A stretch of 64,000 nt of DNA. Origin: Pleurodeles waltl (Eukaryota; Chordata; Amphibia; Caudata; Salamandridae). The stretch's first letter is position 1. The number at the start of each line of letters is the position of its first letter. Below, piece by piece: positions 42,822 through 53,822 of the stretch. The stretch is taken from NCBI RefSeq assembly GCF_031143425.1, contig NC_090439.1, forward strand, positions 352,216,027 to 352,280,026, in the 5' to 3' direction. The notes beneath the pieces are model-generated. The model saw nothing but the letters and a program-made list of their open reading frames with translations, had not been told where the DNA came from and made no database searches. Made by a program: the position numbers and the translations under genes.

Positions 42822-45800
42822 CTAAAAATTAATTCCCCACTCTTGCTCCTTGAAATTGCTGATCTCAGATGTCAAATAATGCAAGAATTTTACCCTTTTT
42901 TCCCCCATTAAAAAACTGTCTGGGTGGGTGATTTTCGCTTTCAAATTCTCACAACATAAAATAAGGGAACAGTTCCGTAGGTCTATGAGTAATCCATAAG
43001 GAACCAAATCAAGTTCCATGTCCTGTACAAGAAAAAGCAAGCTACAATAATACATCAAAGACAAATAAATATACATAGATAAAACTAAACAGTAACTACA
43101 CCATTTTGTCCCTAAACTTGCTAATCTCAACCTCCAGATAGACTCGAGAAAACTTGCCACTGGTAGAGCTATCTGGACAGACGGGTCGCATTTTAAAATT
43201 CTCTCAGCATGGAGACAGGATCTAACTCCTAATTGTTTGAAGAGTGGGATGAGCCAAAGTGCTCTTTGTTTGTGATATGCTTGACAGTGGAAGAAAACGT
43301 GTGAAACAGTTTCTTCACTTTTGCAACCCATCGGGCAACCTTTAGATCTATTAGTTGAGCTGGACCATTTGTACGTAAGGCAGCACAGAGGGAGAGAGCC
43401 AATCCTAAACCTAATAAAAAGGGCACGAGCAAATGGAGATAACTTTGCATCCAAAAAGGGCTCAAATTCGTAATGGCATTTAACAAGTAAAAAATTGTCT
43501 GACATAGACAATGGAATAGAACCAGCAAATTGCCCAACCTGAACTTTATGCCAATAAGCATCCTTTAACAGCTGTGCAGCATTTTTAGGAATAGAAATAG
43601 GATCATGCCAATAGGAACCTAACCCCAGACGGGAAAAAGATTGTTCAACAAAAACACACCATTTAGATTTAATACTACTGTAGAATCACGGCCCACCACA
43701 TTTAGGAGGCCACACCGAAAAGGGGTTAGGGCATCAGTTGTCCACAGCCGAATCCAAAACAGCAGGGGCCTTAGGGCAGCAATCTGTGAGATTGAAAAGA
43801 GATTTAGGTCCAGGTGAATGGGCAAGGATGGGGTACTCGTTGGAACCTTTAGTATCATTTTTAAAAACTGGTTTTCCGCCCTAGCCAGATTCGCCAGATT
43901 ACAATGGCCCCAAAGTTCGGCTCCATATAAGGCGGCCCCCCTAGCTTGAGCCTTGTATATTTCCAGTGCAGGAGACATTGCAAATTTCGGGGAACTAGAG
44001 GCAAATCTGACAATTCCACCCGCCCTCTGCTTCAGGCATAATAAAGATTTATGGCGCTGGGCATGCCAAAGATGTGAATCTTCCACTTTGATACCTAGAT
44101 AATCAAGGTACCCACCCTTTCCAAAGGGACATCATCTAAATATACAGGCCTCTTCATTTTTTTTCTAATGTCTCCAAAAACCATATATTTTGTTTTTGCC
44201 GAATTAATTGATAGCCCATGGTCAGTGCAAAACTCCAGGAATCTGGAGAGCAGCTTAGAAAGGCCCATAGCAGTACGTGATAGCAATAGAGTATCATCTG
44301 CAAACAGAAGACAGGGGATCTTCTGCCCGCCCAGGCTAGGGGCATCACTTTGACAGTCTAAAAGATATGGCAAACAGGCATTAATAAACAAGAGAAATAA
44401 GGTGGGCGCCAAGACACAGCCTTGCCTCACGCCCCGTGCAGTTGAGAAAGCAGGGGTCAGATCGCCAATGTTACCCCAACGGACTTTAGCACAATTATCA
44501 GAGTAAAGATCCTTGATAATATTGATCATGGAACCCGGAACACCGGTGGTACTAAGGACCTCCCAAAGCTTGGCACGCGGGACCAGGTCAAACGCAGACT
44601 TCAAGTCGACAAAGGCCACAAATAAGTGGCCTTTATCTGCATCTACGGACTTCCACTTGATGGTGGTAAATCGGAAGATCTGATCGATAGTGCTGATCTT
44701 GTCCCTAAATCCTGCCTGGAGATGGCTTAAGACCTGATTTTTCATTATCCATTGTTTTAATCTAGTTAGCAACTGGTACGAAAAGATTTTCTGCAAGTTG
44801 TCTAATAGACTGATAGGCCTATAATTCCCAGGGGAGCTCTTGTCTCCTTTTTTATGAACAGGGACAATAATCGCCATCTTCCACGAGAGCGGATAGGATT
44901 GAGATGCCATGGCAGTGTTTGATACCCTGTTTATATAACGGGTCCACACAGATAGGTCTGATTTGTACAAATCCGAAGGAATACCATCTTGGCCAGGGGC
45001 CCTACCAGATCTTTGAGCACAAATTGCCATCTCTGTTTCTTTTAGGGTGAAGGGCGGCATTTCAGGCTGGCACAGTGCGTAATCTATGGGAGTATCATAA
45101 AGCTCCATTCGGAAGCCATACAGTTCACGAAAATAAGTGAGCCAGGTTCCTGGGTCGATATGACATTCAGTAGTGGGTGACAGGCCTGGGTCGCTACGCG
45201 CAACCAAAGTCCAAAAGAGCTTGGCGTCGCGAGAGCTAGCAGCCTCCGCCAGACGCTCCCATAAATGCTCCTCATATTTGAGTTTTGATAGAGTGAGAGT
45301 AGACACATAGTTCTTTCTCGCATGTATAATGTCGTCCCGATTCTTTGCCTTTAAGGCTTCAGATAGAAGATGCTTGGCCACCCAGCACTCTTTGTCAAAC
45401 CATTTGCACCTAGGAGCAGAAGATTTTGTTTGGGATTTGGAAGGTTTAGTGAAAAGCTCCTTAAGTTCCGCAAAAAAACCCACATGGGCGGACAAAATTT
45501 CTGAAGGAGATAATGCAATGGAGTCCTCAAAAAGTTGGTGACGGGTCATCAAAATGCCAAGCTTGTGGTTCAGTAAGTCAGATTTAAAAAATGAGGGCCA
45601 CTTTATCGCAAGCTTATTGGAGGAAAGTTTTGACAGAACACTTCGGCCAACCAAACCAGCGGGTAGATCAAACAGAGCTATGTTATATGCAATTTGCAGG
45701 GGGGCATGGTCACTAGTGCGGGGAAGACCCACCTCTACATTAGTTATGAGGTGCCAAACTCGTAAATCCAAGATGACATAATCCAAGCAACTACTATAAT

Positions 45801-46509
45801 TACCTCTGAAAAAAGTGGGCCTAGCAGGGTTATCATTAGGAAATCGGCCATTTCCAAAACGGAGGCCGTAGGTAAGTGCAAGGTCTATTATCTGAGACAC
45901 CCTAGGGGAAGGAGTGAGTGGCGTAGGATGAAATTGGAGTGGGGGAATGTTCCACACTACGTCCTCATCCTGAGTGGACTCAGCAAAAGCAGAGCCAAGC
46001 TCAATTTGGGCGTTAAGATCACCAGCAATAATGACTCGATATTTAGAATGGAATTCAGAGAGAACATTATGCAAGCGATAAATGGTATCAGACTGTTGAT
46101 TAAGGGAGCCTGGACGATTATAGATATTAATACACAGCACAGGGGTACTAGACCTAGGCTGTATTACTATGGCTAAAATATCACAAGAATCAACAGCAAT
46201 TTCCTTGACCCTAACCATCTCAGACATCTTGACCCAGATACATAGACCCCCAACCGCCCTTCCCCTGGGAGATTGAGTTGCCTTTTTTATGAAAGAACGA
46301 TAACCTTGCCTGTACATACCACCCATCGCCCAAGTTTCCTGGAACATGCAGATAGAGTAAGATTCCACAAAAGCCCCCCACTCCGGATCAAGCAGTTTAC
46401 TCTTAATACCCGACACATTCCAGGACAGCAAGTACCCTTCAGAAGTTGGAGTGTTGCAAGTGAGCGTACCAAGATCAGTATCCGTAATTAGTTTAGAATT
46501 AACTATCAA
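42822..46509 (-). pseudogene. LINE ORF2: APE endonuclease and reverse transcriptase, broken
   Basis: The main open segment (46509-44095, 804 codons) has the endonuclease motifs LSWNVSGIKSKL, FQETW, IIAGDLNAQ, LDYVILD and TSDHAPL. It then has the reverse transcriptase motifs RAPGQDGIPSDLYK, NYRPISLLDNLQKIF, AFVDLKSAFDLVPR, GVRQGCVLAPTLFLLFIN and the catalytic LLFADDTLLLS (near 44300). Frame shifts occur near 44100 and 43615. The C-terminal frame (43511-42822) carries CPMGCKSEETVSHVFFHC, a CCHC-type zinc knuckle. The start is lost because the L2 insertion at 46506-46952 separates the first codons, and the apparent initiating Met comes from the L2 tail. The endonuclease and RT catalytic residues are intact. 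Confidence 0.9.
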
Positions 46510-46952
46510 ATCAAATCAAATCATTAACATTTATAAAGCGCGCTACTCACCCGTGCGGGTCTCAAGGCACTAGGGGGGAAAGGGGGGGTTATCGCTGCTC
46601 GAACAGCCAAGTCTTTAGGAGTCTCCGGAAAGCGGAGTGGTCCTGGGTGGTCCTGAGGCTGGTGGGGAGGGAGTTCCAGGTCTTGGCCGCCAGGAAGGAG
46701 AAAGATCTCCCACCCGCCGTGGAGCGGCGGGTGCGAGGGACGGCAGCAAGTGCGAGGCCAGCGGAGCGGAGGGGGCGGGTGGGGACGTAGAAGCTGAGGC
46801 GTCTGTTGAGGTATTCCGGTCCCTTGTTGTGGAGGGCTTTGTGTGCATGGGTGAGAAGACGGAAGGTGATCCTTTTGCTGACTGGGAGCCAATGCAGGTG
46901 TCTCAGGTGTGCGGAGATGTGGCTGTTGCGGGGTACGTCGAGGTACTATAGG
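46506..46952 (-). mobile_element. L2-type LINE 3' fragment inserted in LINE ORF2
   Basis: On the minus strand, frames in the 46952-46590 interval read LRHLHWLPVSKRITF, KALHNKGPEYLNRRL, RSFSFLAAKTWNSLP and LLKTWLFEQR, the L2 C-terminal motifs. The 3' end runs through GCGCGCTTTATAAATG into a (TGATT)-type repeat at 46506-46524, a typical L2/CR1 tail. ACTAT flanks both sides (46501-46505 and about 46953-46957), a possible short TSD. It is a 5'-truncated copy. Confidence 0.85.
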
Positions 46953-47057
46953 AGTACAGAAAGAAGCACTTGTGCTGGGGCCACCTGGGCTGATTACAGG
47001 TCTTTGGGACAGTACAAGTGAACCACAGGGTATGCAATAGTTAGGGAAGAGTAGTCA

Positions 47058-47995
47058 GTCCACATCAGATGTATCCCCTGTAGTAGCGGGATCATGAGTA
47101 CCACTGTGTTTAGGATTGTGAACCAAAGCAGCCCCATCAACAGGGAAAGGCAACAAGCCAGACTTAGGAGCAGGAACTGGAACACTGCAGGGGCTTCCCT
47201 TAGGCCTAAAAGGATGTGCGGGCAAGATCTTGTGGCCAGTAACAGGCAAGCGTTCGCGGAAATGTATATCAAAATCAGTTCTTAACGTATTGCGGGCTTC
47301 CATCTGTAAAAGTCCCCTAACTAATTTGGGGTTAATGAGGTTAATTTTGATGGTATCACGGCCACCGGGACAACTACATACTCGAGAAGCAAAAACAATG
47401 TCAGAATGAATAATAGAAGCACAGCCCCTGGTATGACGAATCCAATATGCCACCTTGTTGACAAGGGAGGAGGTATCTTCTCTACTATGGGATGTAAGAG
47501 AAGGAACATTGCACAAATAAATACAATTTGAATTAGCCACATGAGTAGAAGGGGCCACAACTTGGCCAAAGTCAAAAGAGGAGTGTGCTGAACGTACTGC
47601 TGAAGTTGCCGGCTGGATCCTATGGCCTGGGTTATTAGAGGGGCCCTTATTGTGGTCCTCACTTGTTGAAGAAATAGCAGGCAGTCAACCGGGCCCAAAG
47701 GACAAGAAGATTGAACCGGCACAGGAATCAAAGTACGGTGAGGAGGTAAATAATTTTTTTTTAAGAGATTGAGAACCTCAAACAATATGCCCTTTAGCTC
47801 CCCGACTTCACGTTTTAGGCTAGAGACTATTGTTAGTACGTCTTCTCCTGGAGGGTCACAGGGAGTGACAACGTTTGAAGATATCGAAAGTTGGTTAGCA
47901 CCCACCGAGTCAGCCTGGTCTAGCGTAGAGAACCGATTAGCGCATGGGATGCCACTGAGAATGAGATCGTAAGAGGTGGCATCAAAGTTGTCCAT
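47058..47995 (-). pseudogene. LINE ORF1, one frameshift
   Basis: The first part (47995 to about 47560) starts MDNFDATSYDLILSGIP and contains a short coiled-coil-like helix (IVSSLKREVGELKGILFEVL). The reading then shifts frame near 47560 to a segment with NSNCIYLCNVPSL and RDTIKINLINPKLVRGLL. That arrangement resembles the RRM-like RNA-binding part of LINE ORF1 proteins. It ends at about 47058 with a stop. The role would be nucleic-acid chaperone for the LINE RNA. Similarity is by arrangement and pattern only. Confidence 0.5.
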
Positions 47996-48208
47996 TAAAC
48001 CTGGGGGAGGCAGATTTATTCACTTTACTATTGACACTGCTGCCAGCAAAACCTCCACTACCTGTGCTGCTGTGTACCGCCTCTGGCAGCAATCATGCCA
48101 AGTCCAGCAGGTGATTGAGCCCCTACCTTCTCTCCAGAGGAGCTGAAGAGGCTAGTGGATGAAGTCCTACCCCTTTATGAGTAGCTCCAGGGTGCACCAG
48201 AGGAGCAG

Positions 48209-49794
48209 GTAAGTATCTCATGAGCACTATTTTGTCTGTACTTCACCATACTTTCCCTCCTCACAGGATACCATGTGTGCCAGGTTGACTACTCACATGC
48301 CTGTTGTTGAAGTCTGTGTGGCATCAATGGGATGTACAATGTGCAGGTATTGGTGGCCATGGCTATGTGTAAAGGTCAGTCACATTGTGTTGTGTGAGGC
48401 TTTTGGGGTTCTAAATCCTCCTTGTGTTGGTTCCACATAACAAGGTGAGGATACATTGCTGCCATCCATTGACATCTCTTCTCTCATGGTGGTCCTAAAT
48501 GTCAAACAAGGTTTGTGCATGACAGCATGATCTAAGTATGCATGTTGTATGAGTCAGTTGAGAATAATATGACAATGTGCATGGCGCCACTGAGATTTTT
48601 CAACACATCTGCCTTTGCTTAACTGTTGGTTGGAAAGCATATCATGAATCACTCTGTCCTTCAGGTTGCCACTCACACCACATGCCAAATTGTGGTTGGC
48701 TACAGTATGTACTGTCATGCATTGAAGTGATGTGAATGGAGTGTCATGTAGGTTCTGTCAGCTCAGCCTGCAGAGACCAGGGTCTGTCACATGTATCTTC
48801 CAATATGGGTCCTAGTCTATACTGGGGTAGAGTCCATGTGGCTATGCAAATGTAGCACTGTGCCCACTTCCTCTACCCCAGCAGATCCTGTAATGTGGCC
48901 AATAAGAGGCTTTGGTGGCAAATTCTACCCAGAATTCCTCTTTCCCTTGATTAGATTAGGAATAGGTACAGAGTTAAATCATTAATCTAAGCCATGTGTG
49001 CACTTAGCATCATTGTCAATGTGTGTCTTTGACTCATGACAGGTTCCTTACTTACATAGCCTTGTTGTCACCTTCACACAGGTCATATTTGTCGTGTACA
49101 GGCTTATTGCACAAATGAAAGTCCCACAGTGGCGACAGTGTGTTGATTCCTGGGAGGCCATGAGATTATGACTCAGTATCTTGGTCACATAGCAGAACCT
49201 GTACAAAGCATGCCTTTGTTTGTTGTATGCCATCTCCGTAAGAAGGACGCATATGTCCAAAGGACTGTTGTATGGTACAGGAACATAGCACAGCATTTGT
49301 TATGGCATATGTCCACTCATGGACAGAGAAGACACTTTCTGTACCCACCATGCCAGTCTTTTCATCGTTACTCATGTGTAATGTTTGAGCTTGTCCTCTG
49401 GTTTTCCTGTAGGGACTGTATGCAGTGAGTCATTCTCACAGAGTGTGAATGTGTTGGTCCATTCATGCCTAAGGAGTTTACCCTTCAGAAAACAGATAGG
49501 TAGGTAGTGTTTAATTGTGGCTCAAATCACAGTCAGGTTGCTAGAGCATGGACTACATGATGTCGGTAAGCTTGCTTAGACATTGCAGGGCCTGAGCAGG
49601 GTAGTGGGGTAGTCTGCAGATGGAAAAATATATGTAGTCATCTCCTTGTACTTATTGGCATGTGTGTGTCATACTTGGGGAGTACTGACAAAAAAGAAAG
49701 TCCTAGCTTGATGTTACTGACATGTATGTGACTCCGCCATTTGTGGTGAAACTTGTGATCATGATCTCTTGATTTGTCTTTTGCTTCCATGCAG
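48209..49794 (+). other. Intron 1 of gene A (element 2)
   Basis: Bounded by GTAAGT and TTCCATGCAG. AT/TG-rich, no other gene or repeat recognised. Confidence 0.5.
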
Positions 49795-50084
49795 GTCAAT
49801 GGCCATCAAAAGAAGGGATTATGGAGAGCTATCGCCTGGAAAGTGAGGAACCTGGGGGTCCACAAAAATTAGAGTGCCCACTGCACGAAAAGGTGAAAGG
49901 ACCTGTGACTCTGGGCCTAGAAGATCACTGAGGTCCAGCTGGGGATGTCCTCCCAATGTGGGCAGGGTGTACATTGGATCCTCACCCCCACATCCCAATG
50001 GCCCGGTGGTGGTGACCTATCCGGAACTTGATGGGCATTTGAGGGCAGCACAGCAGCCACAAGGGGTTAAGTATAGGGGATATT

Positions 50085-50330
50085 CCTGCCTGTCTGTAGT
50101 GGCTTCGATAGCAGCAGAAACTGCTGCGCGTGCTTGTCAGCTGTTCTACCGTATCGCACGCGCAGCGGAGATGCTCGCACGAGGCTGTTTTTTCACTGTT
50201 GGGGGTTCCTCATCGCGTTGTGGGCGCGAGGAACGCCGAACATTTGCAGAAAGGCAACGGCCGGACGTGGTGACGATCTGCGACAGCGTGGGCCGTCTCA
50301 GCAATGCTCTGGGGTGATTTTGCTGGAACA
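50085..50330. other. CpG-rich block inside AT-rich intron
   Basis: About 245 bp dense in CG dinucleotides (for example GCGCGTGCTTG, CGTATCGCACGCGCAGCGG, GGGCGCGAGGAACGCCG), unlike its surroundings. Reading frames are open, but no known domain is apparent. It may be a separate small insertion. No ends or TSD are recognised. Confidence 0.45.
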
Positions 50331-51581
50331 TTTCTTTTTATCAAATAGATACTTACATTTCACCGTCCTCGCGTTTGGATATTTTGTTCCGAGTTTACTT
50401 TAAGTGGCGAAGAGGATGCAATGTGAATGTGGCATTCACATTGCCAAGTGAATGAGTTAGGTTCTGACAGCTCCCCCTGACAATTAGGGATGAGTAATGT
50501 GTCACACAATAGATGAGTGATCGTTTGTGTAGACATGTCATGTGGTGCATACTTATGTGCTTTGCATATTGGCTCAGGGACCTAGGACACAACTGGGTAG
50601 AATCCACAAACCACTTGCTCTGTAGGGACGACATATGGCTGTGTACATTGATCAAACAACTACTGTTTGTTGTTGTACTGTGTGTAATTTCTATGCAACA
50701 GACCACAACTCCTAAATGTTACAGGCCAAAGGTAAGTAGGTGATGGGTCACTGTCCTCAGCCACGTGTCTGGGTAAATGTGTATAAGGCATGTGTCACTC
50801 AGAGGCCACTTGTCTTCAGCATATGACGGGTGCTGGTGCCTTACTGCAGTCTATAATGTGAAGATGTGCAACATGCATGTGACAGAGCTTACACTGTTAC
50901 ACTTTTCTTTGGGTGCAGCTATAGGCCAATACTTTCCCTTGGTAAGTGGGGAATGTTCATTGACATTATTTATATGCCATCTCTGTTTCCAATATTCCTT
51001 GTGCCTACATGTCAGTATCTGTCCCTTTCTCTTTTGAAAAACATTTGTAAGCTGCTGTTCAATGCACGGTCTACCTATGTTGATGGGATGATGTCTGTAT
51101 TCCCTCACATATATGTGCAATGCAAACTGTGTGTGGAATTAGACATTTACAATGGGGGTACATTTCATGCTGTGCCACAGACAGCAGCATGTCACTATTG
51201 TTTATTGGCTGCCACATTATCTCATGCATCATAGCATGTCATTTGGCATGTAGAACTCCTGTAGCAATACGGGACATAGCAGGTATGCCTAGAAGTTAGA
51301 GCCACAATGTGAATATCTATGCCCTTGTTGTGGCATAGTGTGGAAAAGTGCACTGCACATGTATGAGTAAGGTTTGTGACCTGACTGTTGGCCATCATCA
51401 TGGAGTGGCTTGCAGTTACGTCGGAATCACTTGTGTTTGCGTACAAGCATTCATCCACAGACAGACATTTGGGTCTGCATGACTATAATGAAGACAATAA
51501 TGTAGCTTTCAATTGAGCAAGATGTTGAGGGCCTTTAACAAGTGCTTGCAAAACTCTGGGCCTCTCCAACATCCAAGGGAC

Positions 51582-51738
51582 TTAGGCCCATATTTATACT
51601 TTTTTTAGTGCCGCATTTGCGCCGCTTTTTGACGCAAAAGTGGCGCAAACTTACAAAATAAAATTTTGTAAATTTGCGCCACTTTAGCGTAAAAAATTGA
51701 CGCAAATGCGGCGCTAAAAAGAATAAATATGGGCCTAA
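51582..51738. mobile_element. Near-perfect palindromic MITE, 157 bp
   Basis: The left half starts TTAGGCCCATATTTATAC and the right half ends GAATAAATATGGGCCTAA. The arms, with GCCGCATTTGCG and AAAGTGGCGCAAA words, pair almost throughout around a TTACAAAATAAAATTTTGTAA centre. It would fold into one long hairpin. Superfamily uncertain: TTA/TAA at the ends suggests Harbinger-like targeting. Confidence 0.85.
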
Positions 51739-53822
51739 TGATGCCTACTGATGCACTCAGAGTATGTCATTGTAAGGGTTGCTAGACATTACTGGTGATT
51801 ACCCCGGGCTTGCTGAATCGATGTGTTGTGGATTTTAGGGACATCTTTCCCTGACATATTGCAGATTATGTCTACAGTGTCCATTTCCATGCCACATGTG
51901 TGGCCTATCTGAGCAACATTAATACTATCTCCCTGACTGGGGCAAATATCACTTGGTGAAGTGAAGTATGCAGTATGGAACTGCTTCCAGTATGACATGA
52001 GTATTTCCATAACACCTTCTCCAGGATATTGTACTTTTGTACCTTTATCATCAACATGGTATGATTTTGGAGCATCATTCTTTTTATATATTGTTGGGTC
52101 ATCATATATTTGGCAAATAGATGTGTACATGACCTTGTGTGGAACCTGTGGGAATGCATTTTGCATTGGTCTGCTATTGCATGGCAACAGGTAATTGAGG
52201 TTTGATCCATGGGGAAAAGCTTTGAGGGTGATGGGGTCTCCTACTTGTTGAATGGTTATTGTGATTGTACAACTTCAGCCATGCAATTGTAATTGTCTGG
52301 GATCCTGAATTTCCTGGGGGCAACTGTTGACAGTTTATATGGCATGCATGCATATGGTGAGCACATGAATGGGCCACTTAGGTGGAGTTCGTTGCTGGGG
52401 CCTACTTGATATCACAGTAATGTTTGCTAATCTATGCTGTTGTTCAAGTGTGTTTATGGACATGTGATGATCCAATGTCTCTTTGTATTTGCAGCACCGG
52501 CAAGTGAAAGAGACAAGGCACAGCCGAGTGCGGAAGCATCTGGCCACGGGACCTCAGGTCAAGACACCACTGACACAGAGGGACCCAGTGGCCTTGAGGG
52601 CGAGGGGAGTACCACAGGGGAGACTAGAATATTCTCATCATCGGATTCTTCGTCAAGTGGACACTCCCTAGTGGTGGAGGACCCATCAGGGCATCACTCT
52701 GTACCATCTTTGTCTGCCACCCCCTGTCCTATCACTGCCCTCCCTATTGCTTTCCACCCAGTTGGCCATGCCCGCTCACCCAAGAAGGTGGGCATCTCCT
52801 TTGCAGTAGGCACCTCCACCCCAGCCTAGTTATCCCTGCTGCTCTCAGTTAGGAGGCTATTGACCTCCTGAGAAGTATTTCTGTGGGTCAGTCAGCCATT
52901 GTAAATGCCATCCAGGGATTAGCAACTCAACCACAACAAACAAATGCATTCCTGGAAGGCATTCGTGGTGCAATGGCTGGCCTACAGAGATATTTTCAGG
53001 CTCTGGCTTCCTCTCTGATGGCAGCCATTCACAACCCACCTCTTCTCAATCCAAATCCATCTATCCCTACCTAAACAAAGCACACAGACAGATCCATAAC
53101 CATCCACATCAACACACAAGAGTAGCAGACACAAACACAAGCACCACAAAATACACCGGCACACAAGCAAACAACAGCCACCCAGAGACACAACGACAGT
53201 CACCACTTCCCCAGACACCCCCAACAATACACACACAACATCAAGCATACTCACAGGCATCACGCCAACAGTCAGTGGCACACCCACCACAGCCATCATA
53301 CCCACAGACACACCCCAACAGACCCCCAAACCTCCACCCCAAGCACCATACCCGCAGACAACACAACAGACACACAGACATTTACCACTCCATCCTCCAG
53401 GACCTCCATCTCCCAGACCCCCAAGACACACAAATGCACTCACTCACCGACCCACCCAACATACACCAACCAAACCCAAGCATACCTCCCAAAAGCACAC
53501 ACCCACAACATCCACATCAACACGGCAGACAACCACCCCCTCTACCTCCAAATCCCAACCCCCTTCTGCTGACCATCTCTGTGTCCCTAAGAATCTTTTT
53601 TTGCAAGACCTTAACCGTTCCCCTGTTCCCTCCAACCCGTCCCACACCCAAGAGGCCCCTACTCACCTACAGCCCTTCCCTTCCTCCTCCTAGGCCTCCA
53701 ATGCCCCCTTGTAAGCACCCATACCTCTCCCCCAAGATAAATCCCACCCCTCCCAAAAATCAGACCACCCCTCCCAAACCCAAGGCCAAACCCCCTCCTA
53801 TATCTGGCACCTCCCCAGGATG

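Larger units (their letters stand above)
42498..48009 (-). mobile_element. APE-type LINE with 12 bp target-site duplication
   Basis: GCAGATTTATTC occurs at 42486-42497 and 48010-48021, directly bordering the insertion. On the minus strand the 5' end lies at 48009 and the 3' end at 42498 in an AATAAATAAATAAAA-type tail. The order is ORF1 (47995-47058) then ORF2 (to 42822) with endonuclease, reverse transcriptase and C-terminal zinc knuckle. An L2 fragment (46506-46952) is inserted at the start of ORF2. It appears nearly full length (about 5.06 kb without the L2). Clade is uncertain: APE endonuclease plus CCHC-type C-terminus fits several I/Jockey/L1-like lineages. Confidence 0.88.
50066..52495 (+). 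other. Intron 2 of gene A (element 2)
   Basis: Contains a CpG-rich block at 50085-50330 and a palindromic MITE at 51582-51738. The rest is TG-rich with no recognised coding. Confidence 0.5.
48095..53822 (+). pseudogene. Harbinger gene A, decayed, three exons (element 2)
   Basis: Exon 1 (48095-48208) encodes MPSPAG, a stop, APTFSPEELKRLVDEVLP and ends at GTAAGT. Exon 2 (49795-50065), after a TTGCTTCCATGCAG acceptor, encodes VNGHQKKGLWRAIAWKVRNL, GVHKN, a stop and further pieces of the SANT-like domain. Exon 3 (from 52496, after TTTGTATTTGCAG) encodes APASERDKAQPSAEASGHG, the EAIDLLRSISVGQSAIVNAI helix region, and a P/T/H-rich tail to about 53822. Exon borders coincide with those of gene A in element 1, so the three-exon structure is ancestral. 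Introns are 1.6 and 2.4 kb, enlarged by insertions. Many stops make it inactive. Confidence 0.75.
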
